The notes: a model not told the origin generated them from the letters alone. A DNA stretch of 64,000 nt from CAWHNT01 sp963830775 (GCA_963830775.1 CAWHNT010000047.1:496001-560000), one strand, 5' to 3'; shown: positions 53,728-62,507, counted from the stretch's first letter. Made by a program: numbers and translations.

Positions 53728-54622
53728 GGTCGTGGCGACCAGCGTCACGGGCGCGGCGCCACGCGGCCCGCTGGCCGAGTTCTGGTACTATTTCCGCGAG
53801 AACGCCGGGGCCGTGGCCGGCCTCGTCATCATCGTCGTCGTCGCCCTGGCGGCGATCTTCGCCCCGCTGGTGGCCCCGCATGCGCCCTGGGAGCAGTATC
53901 GCGAGCACTTCCTGCGCCCGCCCGTCTGGGCCGAGGGTGGCTCATGGCGCTTTCTCCTCGGCACCGACGCGGTCGGCCGCGACATCTTCTCCCGCATCAT
54001 CTACGGAGCCCGGTACTCGCTGCTGATCGGCTTCGTCGTCGTCAGCATCTCGCTGAGCCTGGGCGTGGTGCTGGGTCTCCTGGCCGGCTTCTATCGCGGC
54101 TGGGCCGAGACCGTGATCATGCGCCTCATGGACGTGCTCCTGGCGATCCCGAGCCTGCTCCTGGCGATCGTGATCGTGGCGATCCTGGGGCCGGGGCTGG
54201 CCAACGCCATCATCGCCGTCGCCATCGTCTACGTGCCGCACTACACGCGTCTCACCCGCGCCTCGGTCATCACCGAGCAGAGCAAGAACTATGTGGTGGC
54301 GAGCCGTGTCGCCGGTGCGGGCTCCTTACGCCTGATGCTGAGCACCATCCTGCCGAACTGCCTTGCGCCCCTGATCGTGCAGGCGACGCTGGGCTTCTCG
54401 GAAGCCATCCTGTCGGCGGCTGCCCTCGGCTTCCTGGGTCTGGGCGCCCAGCCGCCGACGCCCGAATGGGGCACCATGCTGGCGGATGCGCGCGAGTTCG
54501 TGCTCCGCGCCTGGTGGGTCGTGACCTTCCCCGGCCTCGCCATCCTGATCGTGGTCCTCGCCTTCAATCTCATGGGCGACGGCCTGCGCGATGCGCTCGA
54601 CCCCCGGCTGAAGCGGAGCTGA
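53690..54622 (+). CDS. dppC: dipeptide ABC importer permease DppC (310 aa)
   Basis: This is the partner permease, with FLLGTDAVGRDIFSRIIYGARYSL, typical of DppC/OppC, and the coupling motif TEQSKNYVVASRVAGAGSLRL. LGFLGLGAQPPTPEWGTML is near the end. Two starts are possible: the ATG at 53690, which overlaps dppB by 38 nt, or the GTG at 53732, which has GAGG 4 nt upstream and would give 296 residues. I report the ATG; the GTG is about as likely. Confidence 0.95.
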   Translation: MASSIPEFATPAEVVATSVTGAAPRGPLAEFWYYFRENAGAVAGLVIIVVVALAAIFAPLVAPHAPWEQYREHFLRPPVWAEGGSWRFLLGTDAVGRDIFSRIIYGARYSLLIGFVVVSISLSLGVVLGLLAGFYRGWAETVIMRLMDVLLAIPSLLLAIVIVAILGPGLANAIIAVAIVYVPHYTRLTRASVITEQSKNYVVASRVAGAGSLRLMLSTILPNCLAPLIVQATLGFSEAILSAAALGFLGLGAQPPTPEWGTMLADAREFVLRAWWVVTFPGLAILIVVLAFNLMGDGLRDALDPRLKRS

Positions 54623-54628
54623 GCGCCC

Positions 54629-55630
54629 ATGCCTCTCCTCGAGATCCACAATCTCACCGTCGAGTTCCCTACGGCGCAGGGCACCTTGCGGGCGGTGGAC
54701 GGAGTCGAGCTCGTGGTCGACGCGGGCGAGATCGTCGGCATCGTCGGCGAAAGCGGCTCGGGCAAGAGCGTCGCCATGCTGGCGGTCATGGGTCTCCTGC
54801 CCTGGACCGCGCGCGTGACCGCCGACCGGCTCGCCTTCAACGGCGTCGATCTCCTGCGGCTCCGCGGCAGCGAGCGGCGGCGGCTCATCGGCAAGGATAT
54901 GGCGATGATCTTCCAGGAGCCGATGACCTCGCTCAACCCCTGCTTCACGGTTGGTTTCCAGCTCACCGAATCGCTGCGCGAGCATGAGGGGATGAGCGGG
55001 CGCAAGGCACAGGATCGTGCGGTCGAACTCCTGCAGCATGTGGGCATCCCGGCACCCGAAAGCCGCCTGCGCGCCTACCCGCACCAGCTCTCGGGCGGGA
55101 TGTGCCAGCGGGTGATGATCGCCATCGCCATCGCCTGCAACCCGAAGCTGCTGATCGCGGACGAGCCGACGACAGCACTCGACGTCACCATCCAGGCCCA
55201 GATCCTGGACCTGCTCGTGGCACTGCAGCGCGAGGGAGGCATGGCGCTGGTCCTCATCACCCACGACATGGGGGTGATCGCCGAGACCGTGGACCGGGTG
55301 GTCGTGCAGTATGCCGGGCAGCAGGTCGAGGCCCAGAGCGTGCAGGGTCTGTTCGGCGATCCGATGCACCCCTACACCGCGGCCCTGCTGAACGCGCTGC
55401 CGGAACGTGCGCAGGGGCGCCTGCTGCCCACCATCCGCGGTGTCGTCCCCGGGGTCATGGACCGGCCGACCGGCTGCCTTTTCAACCCGCGCTGCGCCTT
55501 CGCCACGCACCGCTGCCGCGTCGACCAGCCCGCTTTCGCTCCGGAGCGCCAGGGCCGGGTCCGCTGCCACTATCCGCTGCTCCAAGGCATCCCGCAGGGC
55601 CATCCCGGGCCGGCAGCCGAGGCCGCATGA
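54629..55630 (+). CDS. dppD: dipeptide ABC importer ATPase DppD (333 aa)
   Basis: This is the first ATPase of the importer. Walker A is GIVGESGSGKSVAMLA, the signature LSGGMCQRVMIAIAIA, and Walker B LLIADEPTTALDVTIQAQ. The C-terminal oligopeptide-transport domain has HPYTAALLNALP and a cluster of cysteines (GCLFNPRC, HRC, RCHY) that can hold an FeS cluster. It is 6 nt after dppC. Decayed IS110 sequence follows and separates it from dppF. Confidence 0.96.
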   Translation: MPLLEIHNLTVEFPTAQGTLRAVDGVELVVDAGEIVGIVGESGSGKSVAMLAVMGLLPWTARVTADRLAFNGVDLLRLRGSERRRLIGKDMAMIFQEPMTSLNPCFTVGFQLTESLREHEGMSGRKAQDRAVELLQHVGIPAPESRLRAYPHQLSGGMCQRVMIAIAIACNPKLLIADEPTTALDVTIQAQILDLLVALQREGGMALVLITHDMGVIAETVDRVVVQYAGQQVEAQSVQGLFGDPMHPYTAALLNALPERAQGRLLPTIRGVVPGVMDRPTGCLFNPRCAFATHRCRVDQPAFAPERQGRVRCHYPLLQGIPQGHPGPAAEAA

Positions 55631-55644
55631 GGTGCCGTCTGTCC

Positions 55645-56508
55645 AGCTCGATGTGTTCGGGCAGTGGTGTTGCTGGAGTTGTCGGCGGGGCCGGTGATGG
55701 CGCCGCGGAAGCTCTTGTCGCGGGCCCGGCGGACGACGGTGCTGCGGCTTTCGCCCGATGTGCGGGTGACAAGACGGATGCTGATCTCCGCGGAGAGCTG
55801 ATCGTCGGTGGGGAAGCGCTCACGGAACTCGCCGCGTTCGGCCAGGAACTGCGCCGCGCGCAGGCGTTGCGCGCGCGCGAGGCACACGATCCTGCCGTCG
55901 GGCAGGCCGGCAACAGCATGCGCGATGGAGGGCTCAGCGATCTGACCTCTGGCTTTTGCCTCGCCGGTCAGTCCGGCTGGAGTTGCCCGCAGGTGCCGGA
56001 TCAGCTCGGCTGGAGAGCGGCGCCCACAGCAGGCGTGCTGGGCGAGGAAGGCGGTCAGGCGCTTTTCGCACAACTGGCCGGCCCTGTCGTAGGTGGGCAA
56101 GCAACCGGAGAAGGCGGGTGCGATCGGGTTGCCGTGCTCGGAGGCGCGTCTGAGCGGGCGGAAGCAAAGGCCGTTGGTGCTCAGGACTTCCGCCAGCAGG
56201 AAGGTATCGCCCGGGGCGCTCTTACTACCGACGGCGCTCTAATGAGGACGGCAGGACTTGAGCACCTCGGGTTTGATCCGGGCGCGCTGACCGGCCTCAA
56301 CCAGGGCAGCGCCGATCAGCCCGGACGGCCAACCGACAGCGATGGGCAGGCCGGCCGGCGCTGCCACCCGCCTGAGCCGGACCAGCAGATCGGACAGCCG
56401 GCTCACATCATGCCGCGCTACCAAGCGCACGATGACCTGCCCGGTCCGATCGACGATGCAGGCCGTGTGGCCCGTGCCGCTCCAATTCCAATCGCCATGG
56501 AACAGCAT
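55645..56508 (-). pseudogene. IS110-family transposase remnant between dppD and dppF
   Basis: On the minus strand an IS110 (DEDD) transposase can be followed in pieces. The N-terminus is MLFHGDWNWSGTGHTACIVD to RIKPEVLKSCRPH, then a stop. Next comes a region with SAPGDTFLLAEVLST in another frame. The last piece holds LCEKRLTAFLAQHACCGRRS, PAELIRHLRATPAGLTGEA, IAHAVAGLPDGRIV and FRGAITGPADNS. A stretch between GEAKARGQ and IAEPSIAH is missing. Stops and frame changes show it is dead. Ends of the element could not be fixed; the unexplained DNA up to 56753 may belong to it. Confidence 0.8.
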
Positions 56509-56753
56509 GGGCTGATCTCCTGGGGTCGGGTTGGTCTCGCCCGAGCCGCCAGATCGCCCGCCGACAGGCGCTCTGGCCCGCAAGCAGTAGCGCGTCGCAC
56601 TCTGGTCGGTCTCGGTCTCCCGGCACCTGCCGCGCGGCGGGTCGCATGCGGGTCATCCACCGGCGAGCGAAGCAGGCCGTCACGACAGGTGTTCGGGCCG
56701 CCGGATGCTACACCGCTTCGCCGTCTAGGATCCGGCGGCCCTGAGATGCACCG

Positions 56754-57731
56754 ATGAGCGCCACCGTCCTCGAGGCGCACGAGCTGCAGCGCCGCTACAC
56801 GGTCGGCGGCGGGTTTCTGCGCAAGCCCAGCGTGGTCCAGGCACTGCGTGGCGTCAGCTTCACCCTCGAGAGCGGCCGAACACTGGCCGTGGTCGGCGAG
56901 TCCGGCTGCGGCAAGAGCACGCTGGCACGTCTCGTCACCCTGATCGAGGCGCCGAGCGACGGCCACCTCATCCTCGACGGCGTCGATCCGCAAGCGCCGG
57001 GCACTGACCGGCGCAGCCTTCGTCGGCTGGTCCAGATTGTCTTCCAGGACCCGTATGGCTCGCTCAATCCGCGCAAGAAGGTCAGCGCCATCCTCGAGGA
57101 GCCGCTGGTCATCAACACCGATCTCGATGCCACAGCCCGCGGCGAGGCCGCGGCCGACATGATGCGGTTTGTGGGCCTCAGGCCGGAGCAGGCGCGCCGC
57201 TACCCGCACATGTTCTCGGGCGGCCAGCGGCAGCGGATCGCCATCGCCCGTGCCCTGATGCTGAAGCCGCGCATCGTCGTGCTCGACGAGCCGGTCTCAG
57301 CCCTCGACCTCTCCATCCAGGCCCAGGTGCTCAACCTGCTGGTGGAGCTGCAGCAGGAGTTCCAGCTCGCCTACCTGTTCATCTCCCACAACCTCTCGGT
57401 CGTCCGCCATTTCGCCGAGGAGGTGCTGGTGATGTATCTCGGCAAGGCGGTCGAGCACGGCACCCGCGCTGCCATCTTCACCGCACCTCAGCACCCCTAC
57501 ACCCGTGCCCTCCTGGCCTCGAGTCCGATCGCCGATCCCTCCCGCCGCGGCCAGCGCATCAAGCTCAAGGGGGAGCTGCCGTCGCCGCTCAACCCACCGT
57601 CGGGCTGCCCATTCCACCCCCGCTGCCCCCTCGCCAACGAGCGCTGCCGCATCGAGGTGCCGGCGCTCAAGCACCTGCGCGGGCGGCTGGTGGCCTGCCA
57701 CGCAGTGGAGGAGGGCAGGGAAGCCGCGTGA
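56754..57731 (+). CDS. dppF: dipeptide ABC importer ATPase DppF (325 aa)
   Basis: This is the second ATPase. Walker A is VVGESGCGKSTLARL, followed by VFQDPYGSLNPRKKVS, which is diagnostic for DppF/OppF. The signature is FSGGQRQRIAIARAL and Walker B IVVLDEPVSALDLSIQAQ. The C-terminal domain holds HPYTRALLASSP and GCPFHPRCP. It is cut off from dppD by about 1.1 kb of IS110 debris, so its transcription from the dpp promoter may be weakened. Its TGA overlaps the mrr GTG (GTGA). Confidence 0.96.
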   Translation: MSATVLEAHELQRRYTVGGGFLRKPSVVQALRGVSFTLESGRTLAVVGESGCGKSTLARLVTLIEAPSDGHLILDGVDPQAPGTDRRSLRRLVQIVFQDPYGSLNPRKKVSAILEEPLVINTDLDATARGEAAADMMRFVGLRPEQARRYPHMFSGGQRQRIAIARALMLKPRIVVLDEPVSALDLSIQAQVLNLLVELQQEFQLAYLFISHNLSVVRHFAEEVLVMYLGKAVEHGTRAAIFTAPQHPYTRALLASSPIADPSRRGQRIKLKGELPSPLNPPSGCPFHPRCPLANERCRIEVPALKHLRGRLVACHAVEEGREAA

Positions 57732-58644
57732 CGATCCCGAAGTGGCATGAGGTGGCATGGCCACTCCTTCAATTCGCCGCGACCGTCCCTGAGTTCCGCC
57801 TCGGCGAGGCAGCGGTCGCTATGGCCGACCACTTCCAGCTGAAGGCAGAGGAGCGAGAGCAGCGCATCCCGAGCGGGCAGTTCACGTATAGCGAGGATCG
57901 GGCAGGCTGGGCTCATTCAGTGCTGTTCCGGGCCGGTTGTCTCGAACGCGTACAGAGGGGCCTCTACCGGATCGCGCAGCAAGGCCGTGATCTGCTGACC
58001 CAGCACTCCGCGGGTCTGAATGGCCGCGAGATCAAGAGGATGTTTGGCGTCTCCCGCGCCAGCCCTAAGGCTGACGCGGGTACGCCGAACACTGGCGGGC
58101 TGGTCGAGGTTTCCGGCAGCGACCTGACGCCTGAGGAAGCAATCCGGTCCGCTTTCCTCAGCCTCGATGCTGCGCTGAAGGACGAGCTCCTGACGAGCGT
58201 GCTTCGACAAGAAGCCCGGTTCTTCGAACGGCTTGTCCTTCGGACGCTCCTTGCCATGGGCTATGGCGGCGGCGATCCGAGCACCGCTCAGGTCGTCGGC
58301 GGAGCTGGAGATCAAGGTGTCGATGTGGTCATCCATCAGGATCCTCTTGGACTCGACCGGGTCTACGTCCAGGCAAAGCGCTACGCCCGCGACCAGGCCA
58401 TCGGACCAAGTACGGTCCATGCGCTTGCCGGCAGCCTCGGCATCTTCAAGCGTCGAAAGGGCTCCTCGTGACAACATCCAGGTTTACTCGGGCTGCGCGC
58501 GACGCAGCAGAGAAGGTCGCGAACCGCGTCGTGCTCGTCGATGGTGACGAGCTTGCCACGCTGATGATCCGCTACGGCGTAGGCGTCAGGATCGCGGACA
58601 CGATCCACATCAAGAAGGTAGACGAGGACTTCTTCCTCATCTGA
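57728..58644 (+). CDS. mrr: Mrr-type restriction endonuclease (frameshifted)
   Basis: The N-terminal Mrr_N winged-helix domain covers roughly residues 5-110 (VPEFRLGEAAVAMADHFQL, AGWAHSVLFRAGCLERVQRG). The catalytic domain has FFERLVLRTLLAMGYGG, GAGDQGVDVVIHQDPLGLD and VYVQAKRYA, giving the D...QxK nuclease motif. The frame stops at 58471 after KRRKGSS. If one C is restored (GGCTCC to GGCCTCC near 58460), it reads LLVTTSRFTRAARDAAEKVA and continues through GDELATLMIRYGVGVRI to TGA at 58642-58644. The corrected length is 305 residues, normal for Mrr, which usually cuts modified DNA. The GTG start overlaps dppF by 4 nt. Confidence 0.88.
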
Positions 58645-59007
58645 ACAGACGTTGAGCGAGATCCGGCCACCGGGCGGCCCAGCAAGGTTCCGGCAGTGCT
58701 GCCCGATGCGGCGTCAAAGCGGCATCCCATGACGGAACCGCGACGGCCAGGCTGCGCCATGGTCTGAGCTGGCTCGGATGGAGGCCAAGCTCCCCGGCGA
58801 GAGCCCGTGCGGGCTGCTCTCCTCGATCAGCTTGACTGTTTCGGCTCAGCGTAAATCTGAGGACGAGCGGCGAATGGTCGTTCCTGCGGTCAAGGGTGGA
58901 GGCGAGGCGTCACCTCGGCTGCTTTCGCTCGGGCCAGCCTTGACCCGGCGCTGCAGCATCCCCATGAACAGGCCGGCGCCGCGCGGCGCTGCGGCCCCGG
59001 AGGATGG
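58645..59007. promoter_or_regulatory. intergenic region upstream of infA
   Basis: No gene is seen in these 363 nt. A hairpin (AGCCC-GTGC-GGGCT with flanking GAG/CTC) is at 58799-58821. TTGACT at 58832-58837 could be a -35 box for infA, but no -10 fits at the normal distance (TAAATC is only 14 nt away). The infA leader would then be about 150 nt. Confidence 0.35.
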
Positions 59008-59226
59008 ATGGCGAAGGAAGATCTGATCGAGTTCAGCGGCACCGTGACTGAGGTGCTTCCCAACGCGATGTTCCGTGTGAAGCTCGAGAACGAGCACGAG
59101 ATCCTGGCCCATACCTCGGGCCGCATGCGCAAGAACCGGATCCGGGTGCTTGCCGGTGACAAGGTGACGATCGAGATGACGCCCTATGACCTGACACGGG
59201 GCCGGATCACCTACCGGTTCAAGTAA
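59008..59226 (+). CDS. infA: translation initiation factor IF-1 (72 aa)
   Basis: It is an essential S1-like OB-fold protein that binds the ribosomal A site during initiation. The sequence MAKEDLIEFSGTVTEVLPN and the end MTPYDLTRGRITYRFK are almost universal. The ATG at 59008 follows GAGGATGG. It heads infA-maf-rng-yacG, a typical alphaproteobacterial run. Confidence 0.98.
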   Translation: MAKEDLIEFSGTVTEVLPNAMFRVKLENEHEILAHTSGRMRKNRIRVLAGDKVTIEMTPYDLTRGRITYRFK

Positions 59227-59228
59227 GC

Positions 59229-59816
59229 TTGCCAACCACCTTTCTGGTCCTGGCCTCATCCTCGCCACGCCGGCTCGACCTGCTGCGGCAGGTCGGGATC
59301 GAGCCGGACCGGGTCGAGCCGCCCGACGTCGACGAGGCAGCGCTGAAGAAGGAGCTCCCGCCCGCCTGCGCGCTGCGCCTGGCGATCGCCAAGGCGGAGC
59401 AGGTGGGGGAGCGTGTCGGGTGCGGAGGCGGGTTCATCCTCGCGGCCGACACGGTGGTGGCCTGCGGCCGGCGCATCCTGCCCAAGGCAGCGAGCCGCGA
59501 TGAGGCGGCACGCTGCCTGGACCTCCTGTCGGGGCGGCGGCACCGGGTCCATGGCGGGGTCTGCGTGATCGCCCCCGATGGCCGGCGCAGTGCTCGCGTC
59601 GTCACCACGGCCGTGCGCTTCAAGCGGCTGACGGGCCCCGAGCGCGAGCTCTATCTCGACAGCGGCGAGTGGGAAGGCAAGGCCGGCGGCTACGCCATCC
59701 AGGGCCGGGCCGCTGCCTTCATCCCGGCCATCAACGGTTCCTACAGCAACGTGGTGGGCCTTCCCTTGGCCGAGGCGCTGGCGATGCTCGAGGGCCTGGG
59801 CTGGAGGCGGGGGTGA
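59229..59816 (+). CDS. maf: Maf-family nucleotide pyrophosphatase (195 aa)
   Basis: It hydrolyses non-canonical or excess nucleoside triphosphates (house-cleaning dTTP/UTP-type activity in many homologues). The family opening LVLASSSPRRLDLLRQVG is clear, with AADTVVACGRRILPKA and EWEGKAGGYAIQGRAAAFI later. The start is taken as TTG at 59229, 2 nt after the infA stop; I see no better start that keeps LVLASSSPRR near the N-terminus. Its stop overlaps rng as GTGA. Confidence 0.93.
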   Translation: MPTTFLVLASSSPRRLDLLRQVGIEPDRVEPPDVDEAALKKELPPACALRLAIAKAEQVGERVGCGGGFILAADTVVACGRRILPKAASRDEAARCLDLLSGRRHRVHGGVCVIAPDGRRSARVVTTAVRFKRLTGPERELYLDSGEWEGKAGGYAIQGRAAAFIPAINGSYSNVVGLPLAEALAMLEGLGWRRG

Positions 59817-61207
59817 CGGTTCGGCTCGTCGTGGAGGATGTCGGGTTCGGCCTGCGCGCGGCCGTGCTCGAGGATGGCAGACTGGTCGAGCTGCGCGACC
59901 AGGATCTCGGCGGCACGCAGGTCACCGACGAGCTGTTCCTTGCCCGGGTCGGCACCGTGGAGCCCAAGCTCAACGCTGCCTTTCTCGATTGCGGCCTCGC
60001 CACGCCCGCGTTCATCGCCGCCAAGGATGCGCGCGCCGTGGCCGGCGGAGGCGGGCGCCGCCCGATCCGCGAGCTCCTGCGCGAAGGCCAGCGCCTCGTC
60101 GTGCAGGGCCTGCGCGAGGCCGCGGACGACAAGGGCGCACGCTTCACGGCCGACATCCGGCTGTTCGGCCTCGCTCTTGTGCACACGCCGCTGAACCCGC
60201 AGCCCGATCATGCCCGGGGGGGCCGGGAGCTCGACGGCGCCCGCGAGCGCGCGCAGGCGCTGTTCCCGGACGGGCTTTTCGCCTTGCGCCGCCACGCGGC
60301 CTCGCTCGGTGACGATGCCTTGCGTGCCGAGGCTGCCCTGCTCCGTGCCCGCTGGGACGAGCTGAGACAGGCGGCTGAAGCCGGTCGGAAGCCGGGGCGG
60401 CTGGCGACACCCGAGCGTCCCCTCGAGCGGCTGCTCCGGTCCCTGCTGGGCTGGTCGCCGACCAGGATCGAGGTTGCGGATACGGCACTGTGGGCGGAGC
60501 TTCGCCGGCTCCGGGAGCAGGCGCCTGCCTTTCCGCCGGACCTCGAGCTCGTCCGGCTGCCGGATGATCAGCCGGCCTTCGCGAGTGCGGGGGTGGAAGA
60601 GCAGGTGGAGCAGGCGCTGGCAGCCGAGGTGCCGCTCGCGAAAGGCGGCCGGCTCCGGATCGAGCCGACGGCCGCAGGCATTGCGATAGACGTGGATGGC
60701 GGCGGCCGGGCGTCGCTCGATACCAATCTCGACGCCGCAGCCGAGATCGCCCGTCAGGTCCGCCTGCGCAACCTGGGCGGGACGATCTTCATCGACTTCA
60801 TCGACCTGGCCCAGCGTGGCGACCAGCGCAGGCTGGAGGAGGCGGTGAAGCGGGCTTTCCGGCGCGACCCGTTGCCGGTCGAGGTGCATACGCTGCCGGC
60901 GTTGGGGCTGGTCGTGCTGTCGCGTGCCCGGCGCGGCGAGCCGCTCTCGGCCCGGCTGCAGCGACCATGTCCGCGCTGCGAGGGGGAGGGCCGGGTCGCC
61001 GGCCTGCGCTCGGAGGGGGAGCGCCTCCTGGCCGAGTTGCGGGGCCGCACCGTGCCGCCGGGCAAGGTCCATCTGGCACCGGACCTGGAGGCGTTCCTCT
61101 CCGGCGAGGAGGCGGCACCCTGGCGGCAGTCGCTGACCAGGATCGGGCCGGTTGCCCTGGTGCGCGATCCGGCGCTGGCGCCCGGCAGCTATCGGGTGGA
61201 AGGCTGA
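59813..61207 (+). CDS. rng: ribonuclease E/G family protein, RNase G-like (464 aa)
   Basis: It is an endonuclease for rRNA 5' ends and mRNA decay. The S1-like part is FLARVGTVEPKLNAAFLDCG. The catalytic part holds LDTNLDAAAEIARQVRLRNL and GGTIFIDFIDLAQRGDQ with the metal-binding Asp. The zinc-link cysteines are in CPRCEGEGRV. No long C-terminal scaffold is present, which fits RNase G more than RNase E. The GTG at 59813 overlaps maf. Confidence 0.92.
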   Translation: MTVRLVVEDVGFGLRAAVLEDGRLVELRDQDLGGTQVTDELFLARVGTVEPKLNAAFLDCGLATPAFIAAKDARAVAGGGGRRPIRELLREGQRLVVQGLREAADDKGARFTADIRLFGLALVHTPLNPQPDHARGGRELDGARERAQALFPDGLFALRRHAASLGDDALRAEAALLRARWDELRQAAEAGRKPGRLATPERPLERLLRSLLGWSPTRIEVADTALWAELRRLREQAPAFPPDLELVRLPDDQPAFASAGVEEQVEQALAAEVPLAKGGRLRIEPTAAGIAIDVDGGGRASLDTNLDAAAEIARQVRLRNLGGTIFIDFIDLAQRGDQRRLEEAVKRAFRRDPLPVEVHTLPALGLVVLSRARRGEPLSARLQRPCPRCEGEGRVAGLRSEGERLLAELRGRTVPPGKVHLAPDLEAFLSGEEAAPWRQSLTRIGPVALVRDPALAPGSYRVEG

Positions 61208-61210
61208 GGC

Positions 61211-61396
61211 ATGGGGAAGTCCGGGACTCCCCGTGGGCCACGATGCCCCGAGTGCGGAAAGCCGGCCGATCCGCGCTTTCGGCCGTTCTGCTCCTCCTAT
61301 TGTCGCGACCGCGACCTGCTGCGCTGGCTCGACGGACGCTACGCCGTCCCGGCGGCTGAGATCGAGCCCGACGAGGAGGCGGAGCCCGAGCGCTGA
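61211..61396 (+). CDS. yacG: DNA gyrase inhibitor YacG, zinc-binding (61 aa)
   Basis: This small protein has the YacG zinc set CPECGKP and FCSSYCRDRDLLRWLDGRY (four Cys). In E. coli YacG binds gyrase and inhibits its DNA binding. An acidic tail (EIEPDEEAEPER) is typical. It begins 3 nt after rng and ends exactly next to the stop codon of the convergent gene. Confidence 0.95.
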   Translation: MGKSGTPRGPRCPECGKPADPRFRPFCSSYCRDRDLLRWLDGRYAVPAAEIEPDEEAEPER

Positions 61397-61993
61397 TCAG
61401 GCCGGGTTGAACGAGTTGGCGATCGCCTCGAGGTGACGCAGGCGCTGCTCGTCCGCGGCCCAGTAGCTCACGGCGAAGCGCTGCTCGCCGGCCTCGACCA
61501 GCCGCTGGCTCATCTCGAGTGCTACGGGCTCAATGCCCCAGCGGCAGCGCAGGTCATGCCGGCGCGGCTTCTCCTCGGGCGTGCAGGCTTCGGCCGGGAG
61601 CTTGCTCCAGCCCGTCAGCATCGTGACCAGCCCATCCACGGTGGCCTTGGCGGCAGGGTGGGCGAGGAAGGCCGTGCCGCCGAGGTTCTGCAGCCCGGTG
61701 CTGAGCCCGCTCACGTCCACCGCCACCTGGTCCGCCAGCCATTGCTGGGGTGCGGTCCAGGCCAAGGAAGCCGTGGCACGCTCGAGCGGACGAATGGTCA
61801 GCTCGGCCAGGGAGGCGGCGGTTCCGCCACTCGGCCTGACCACGACCCGCTCGCTGCGTTGCCCACTCTCGATCCGGGTCTCGCAGATAAGCGTGTAGCC
61901 GTCGGGCACGAAGAGGCTCTCGCACAGGGCTGCAGCCTCTGCCCGCGATGCCACCGCCATCAGCCCCAGGACGATCGCTACTGCCCTCACCAT
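61397..61993 (-). CDS. secreted protein of unknown function (198 aa)
   Basis: A signal peptide (MVRAVAIVLGLMAVASRAEA) is followed by a 178-residue mature part with cysteines in ALCESLF, LICETR, EACTPEE and DLRCRWG that could form two disulfides. The protein is likely periplasmic. The ATG at 61993 lies after AGGAG and gives a proper signal; the longer upstream frame overlaps the next gene. I do not recognise a domain. The stop codon abuts yacG. Confidence 0.7.
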   Translation of the reverse strand: MVRAVAIVLGLMAVASRAEAAALCESLFVPDGYTLICETRIESGQRSERVVVRPSGGTAASLAELTIRPLERATASLAWTAPQQWLADQVAVDVSGLSTGLQNLGGTAFLAHPAAKATVDGLVTMLTGWSKLPAEACTPEEKPRRHDLRCRWGIEPVALEMSQRLVEAGEQRFAVSYWAADEQRLRHLEAIANSFNPA

Positions 61994-62057
61994 CGACAAC
62001 TCCTCGCCCCAAAAGGTCCGAGGTTGAAGATAGCACGAAGCGGGCTCGAGGCGGGTG

Positions 62058-62318
62058 CTAGGCGGCGGCCCTCTTCTCGGACCATAGTACGTTCTGCACC
62101 GCCACGACGCGGCCCAGCCGCTTCGCAAGCAGGGCCGCCTCGCCGGCCGTGATGCCCGGCATCTGCAGGTCGACCACGAGCTCGTCGCTGCCGCGGCCGC
62201 CGACATGGGCATGGCAGCGGCTGGGAACGTGACCGTGCAGGGCGAAGACCTCGACGACGCGAGGCAGCGTCGAGGGCGTGGCTTCGGCATGGACGGAGAA
62301 GCAGTAGACACTGGACAT
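62058..62318 (-). CDS. small ACT-like domain protein (86 aa)
   Basis: The whole protein looks like one ACT domain: VYCFSVHAEATPSTLPRVVEVFALHGHVP, then ELVVDLQMPGITAGEAALLAKRLGRVVAVQNVLW. The beta-alpha-beta-beta-alpha-beta pattern and size resemble the small regulatory subunits of acetolactate synthase (IlvM type). No partner enzyme is next to it, although ilvN and ilvC lie at the other end of the window. Function is unknown; the fold call is moderately supported. Confidence 0.65.
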   Translation of the reverse strand: MSSVYCFSVHAEATPSTLPRVVEVFALHGHVPSRCHAHVGGRGSDELVVDLQMPGITAGEAALLAKRLGRVVAVQNVLWSEKRAAA

Positions 62319-62359
62319 GACAGCACCCGAAATGACCGATCCGAACAGGACGTGCGCGA

Positions 62360-62382
62360 CCCGACCTCAGCCCGAGGTCGGG
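62360..62382 (-). other. hairpin in the leader of the ACT-like gene
   Basis: A perfect 9-bp inverted repeat, CCCGACCTC / GAGGTCGGG, flanks a 5-nt loop. It sits 42 nt upstream of the ATG of the ACT-like gene. It could be a leader element or the operator of a dimeric regulator. Confidence 0.45.
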
Positions 62383-62470
62383 CGGCTAATTCGGATGGTC
62401 AGGGTCCGGAACGGGTGCATGCCAACCCCCTAGCCGAGAAGGGACCCCAGGTCAACTACTGCCGAACACA

Positions 62471-62507
62471 CCCGGCTGAGCACTGCTTTTCGCAACGTTC
62501 AGCCGGG
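62471..62507 (-). terminator. large hairpin after the RTX gene
   Basis: The arms CCCGGCTGAGC and GTTCAGCCGGG pair over 11 positions (one G-T pair), with an inner TGC/GCA stem and a TTTTC loop on the plus strand. It lies 43 nt after the RTX stop on the minus strand. No T-run follows, so it may act with Rho or as a 3'-end stabiliser. Confidence 0.5.

Noticed and set aside
50911..53748. A 945-codon open frame on the minus strand opposite dppA and dppB
   Set aside because: It is rich in Asp, Arg, Gly and His with no domain pattern, and lies exactly opposite two clear genes. Long antisense frames are common in high-GC DNA.
55640..56753. Plus-strand frames (about 551 codons) between dppD and dppF read as a gene
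   Set aside because: The minus strand carries recognisable IS110 transposase blocks; the plus frames have no motif.
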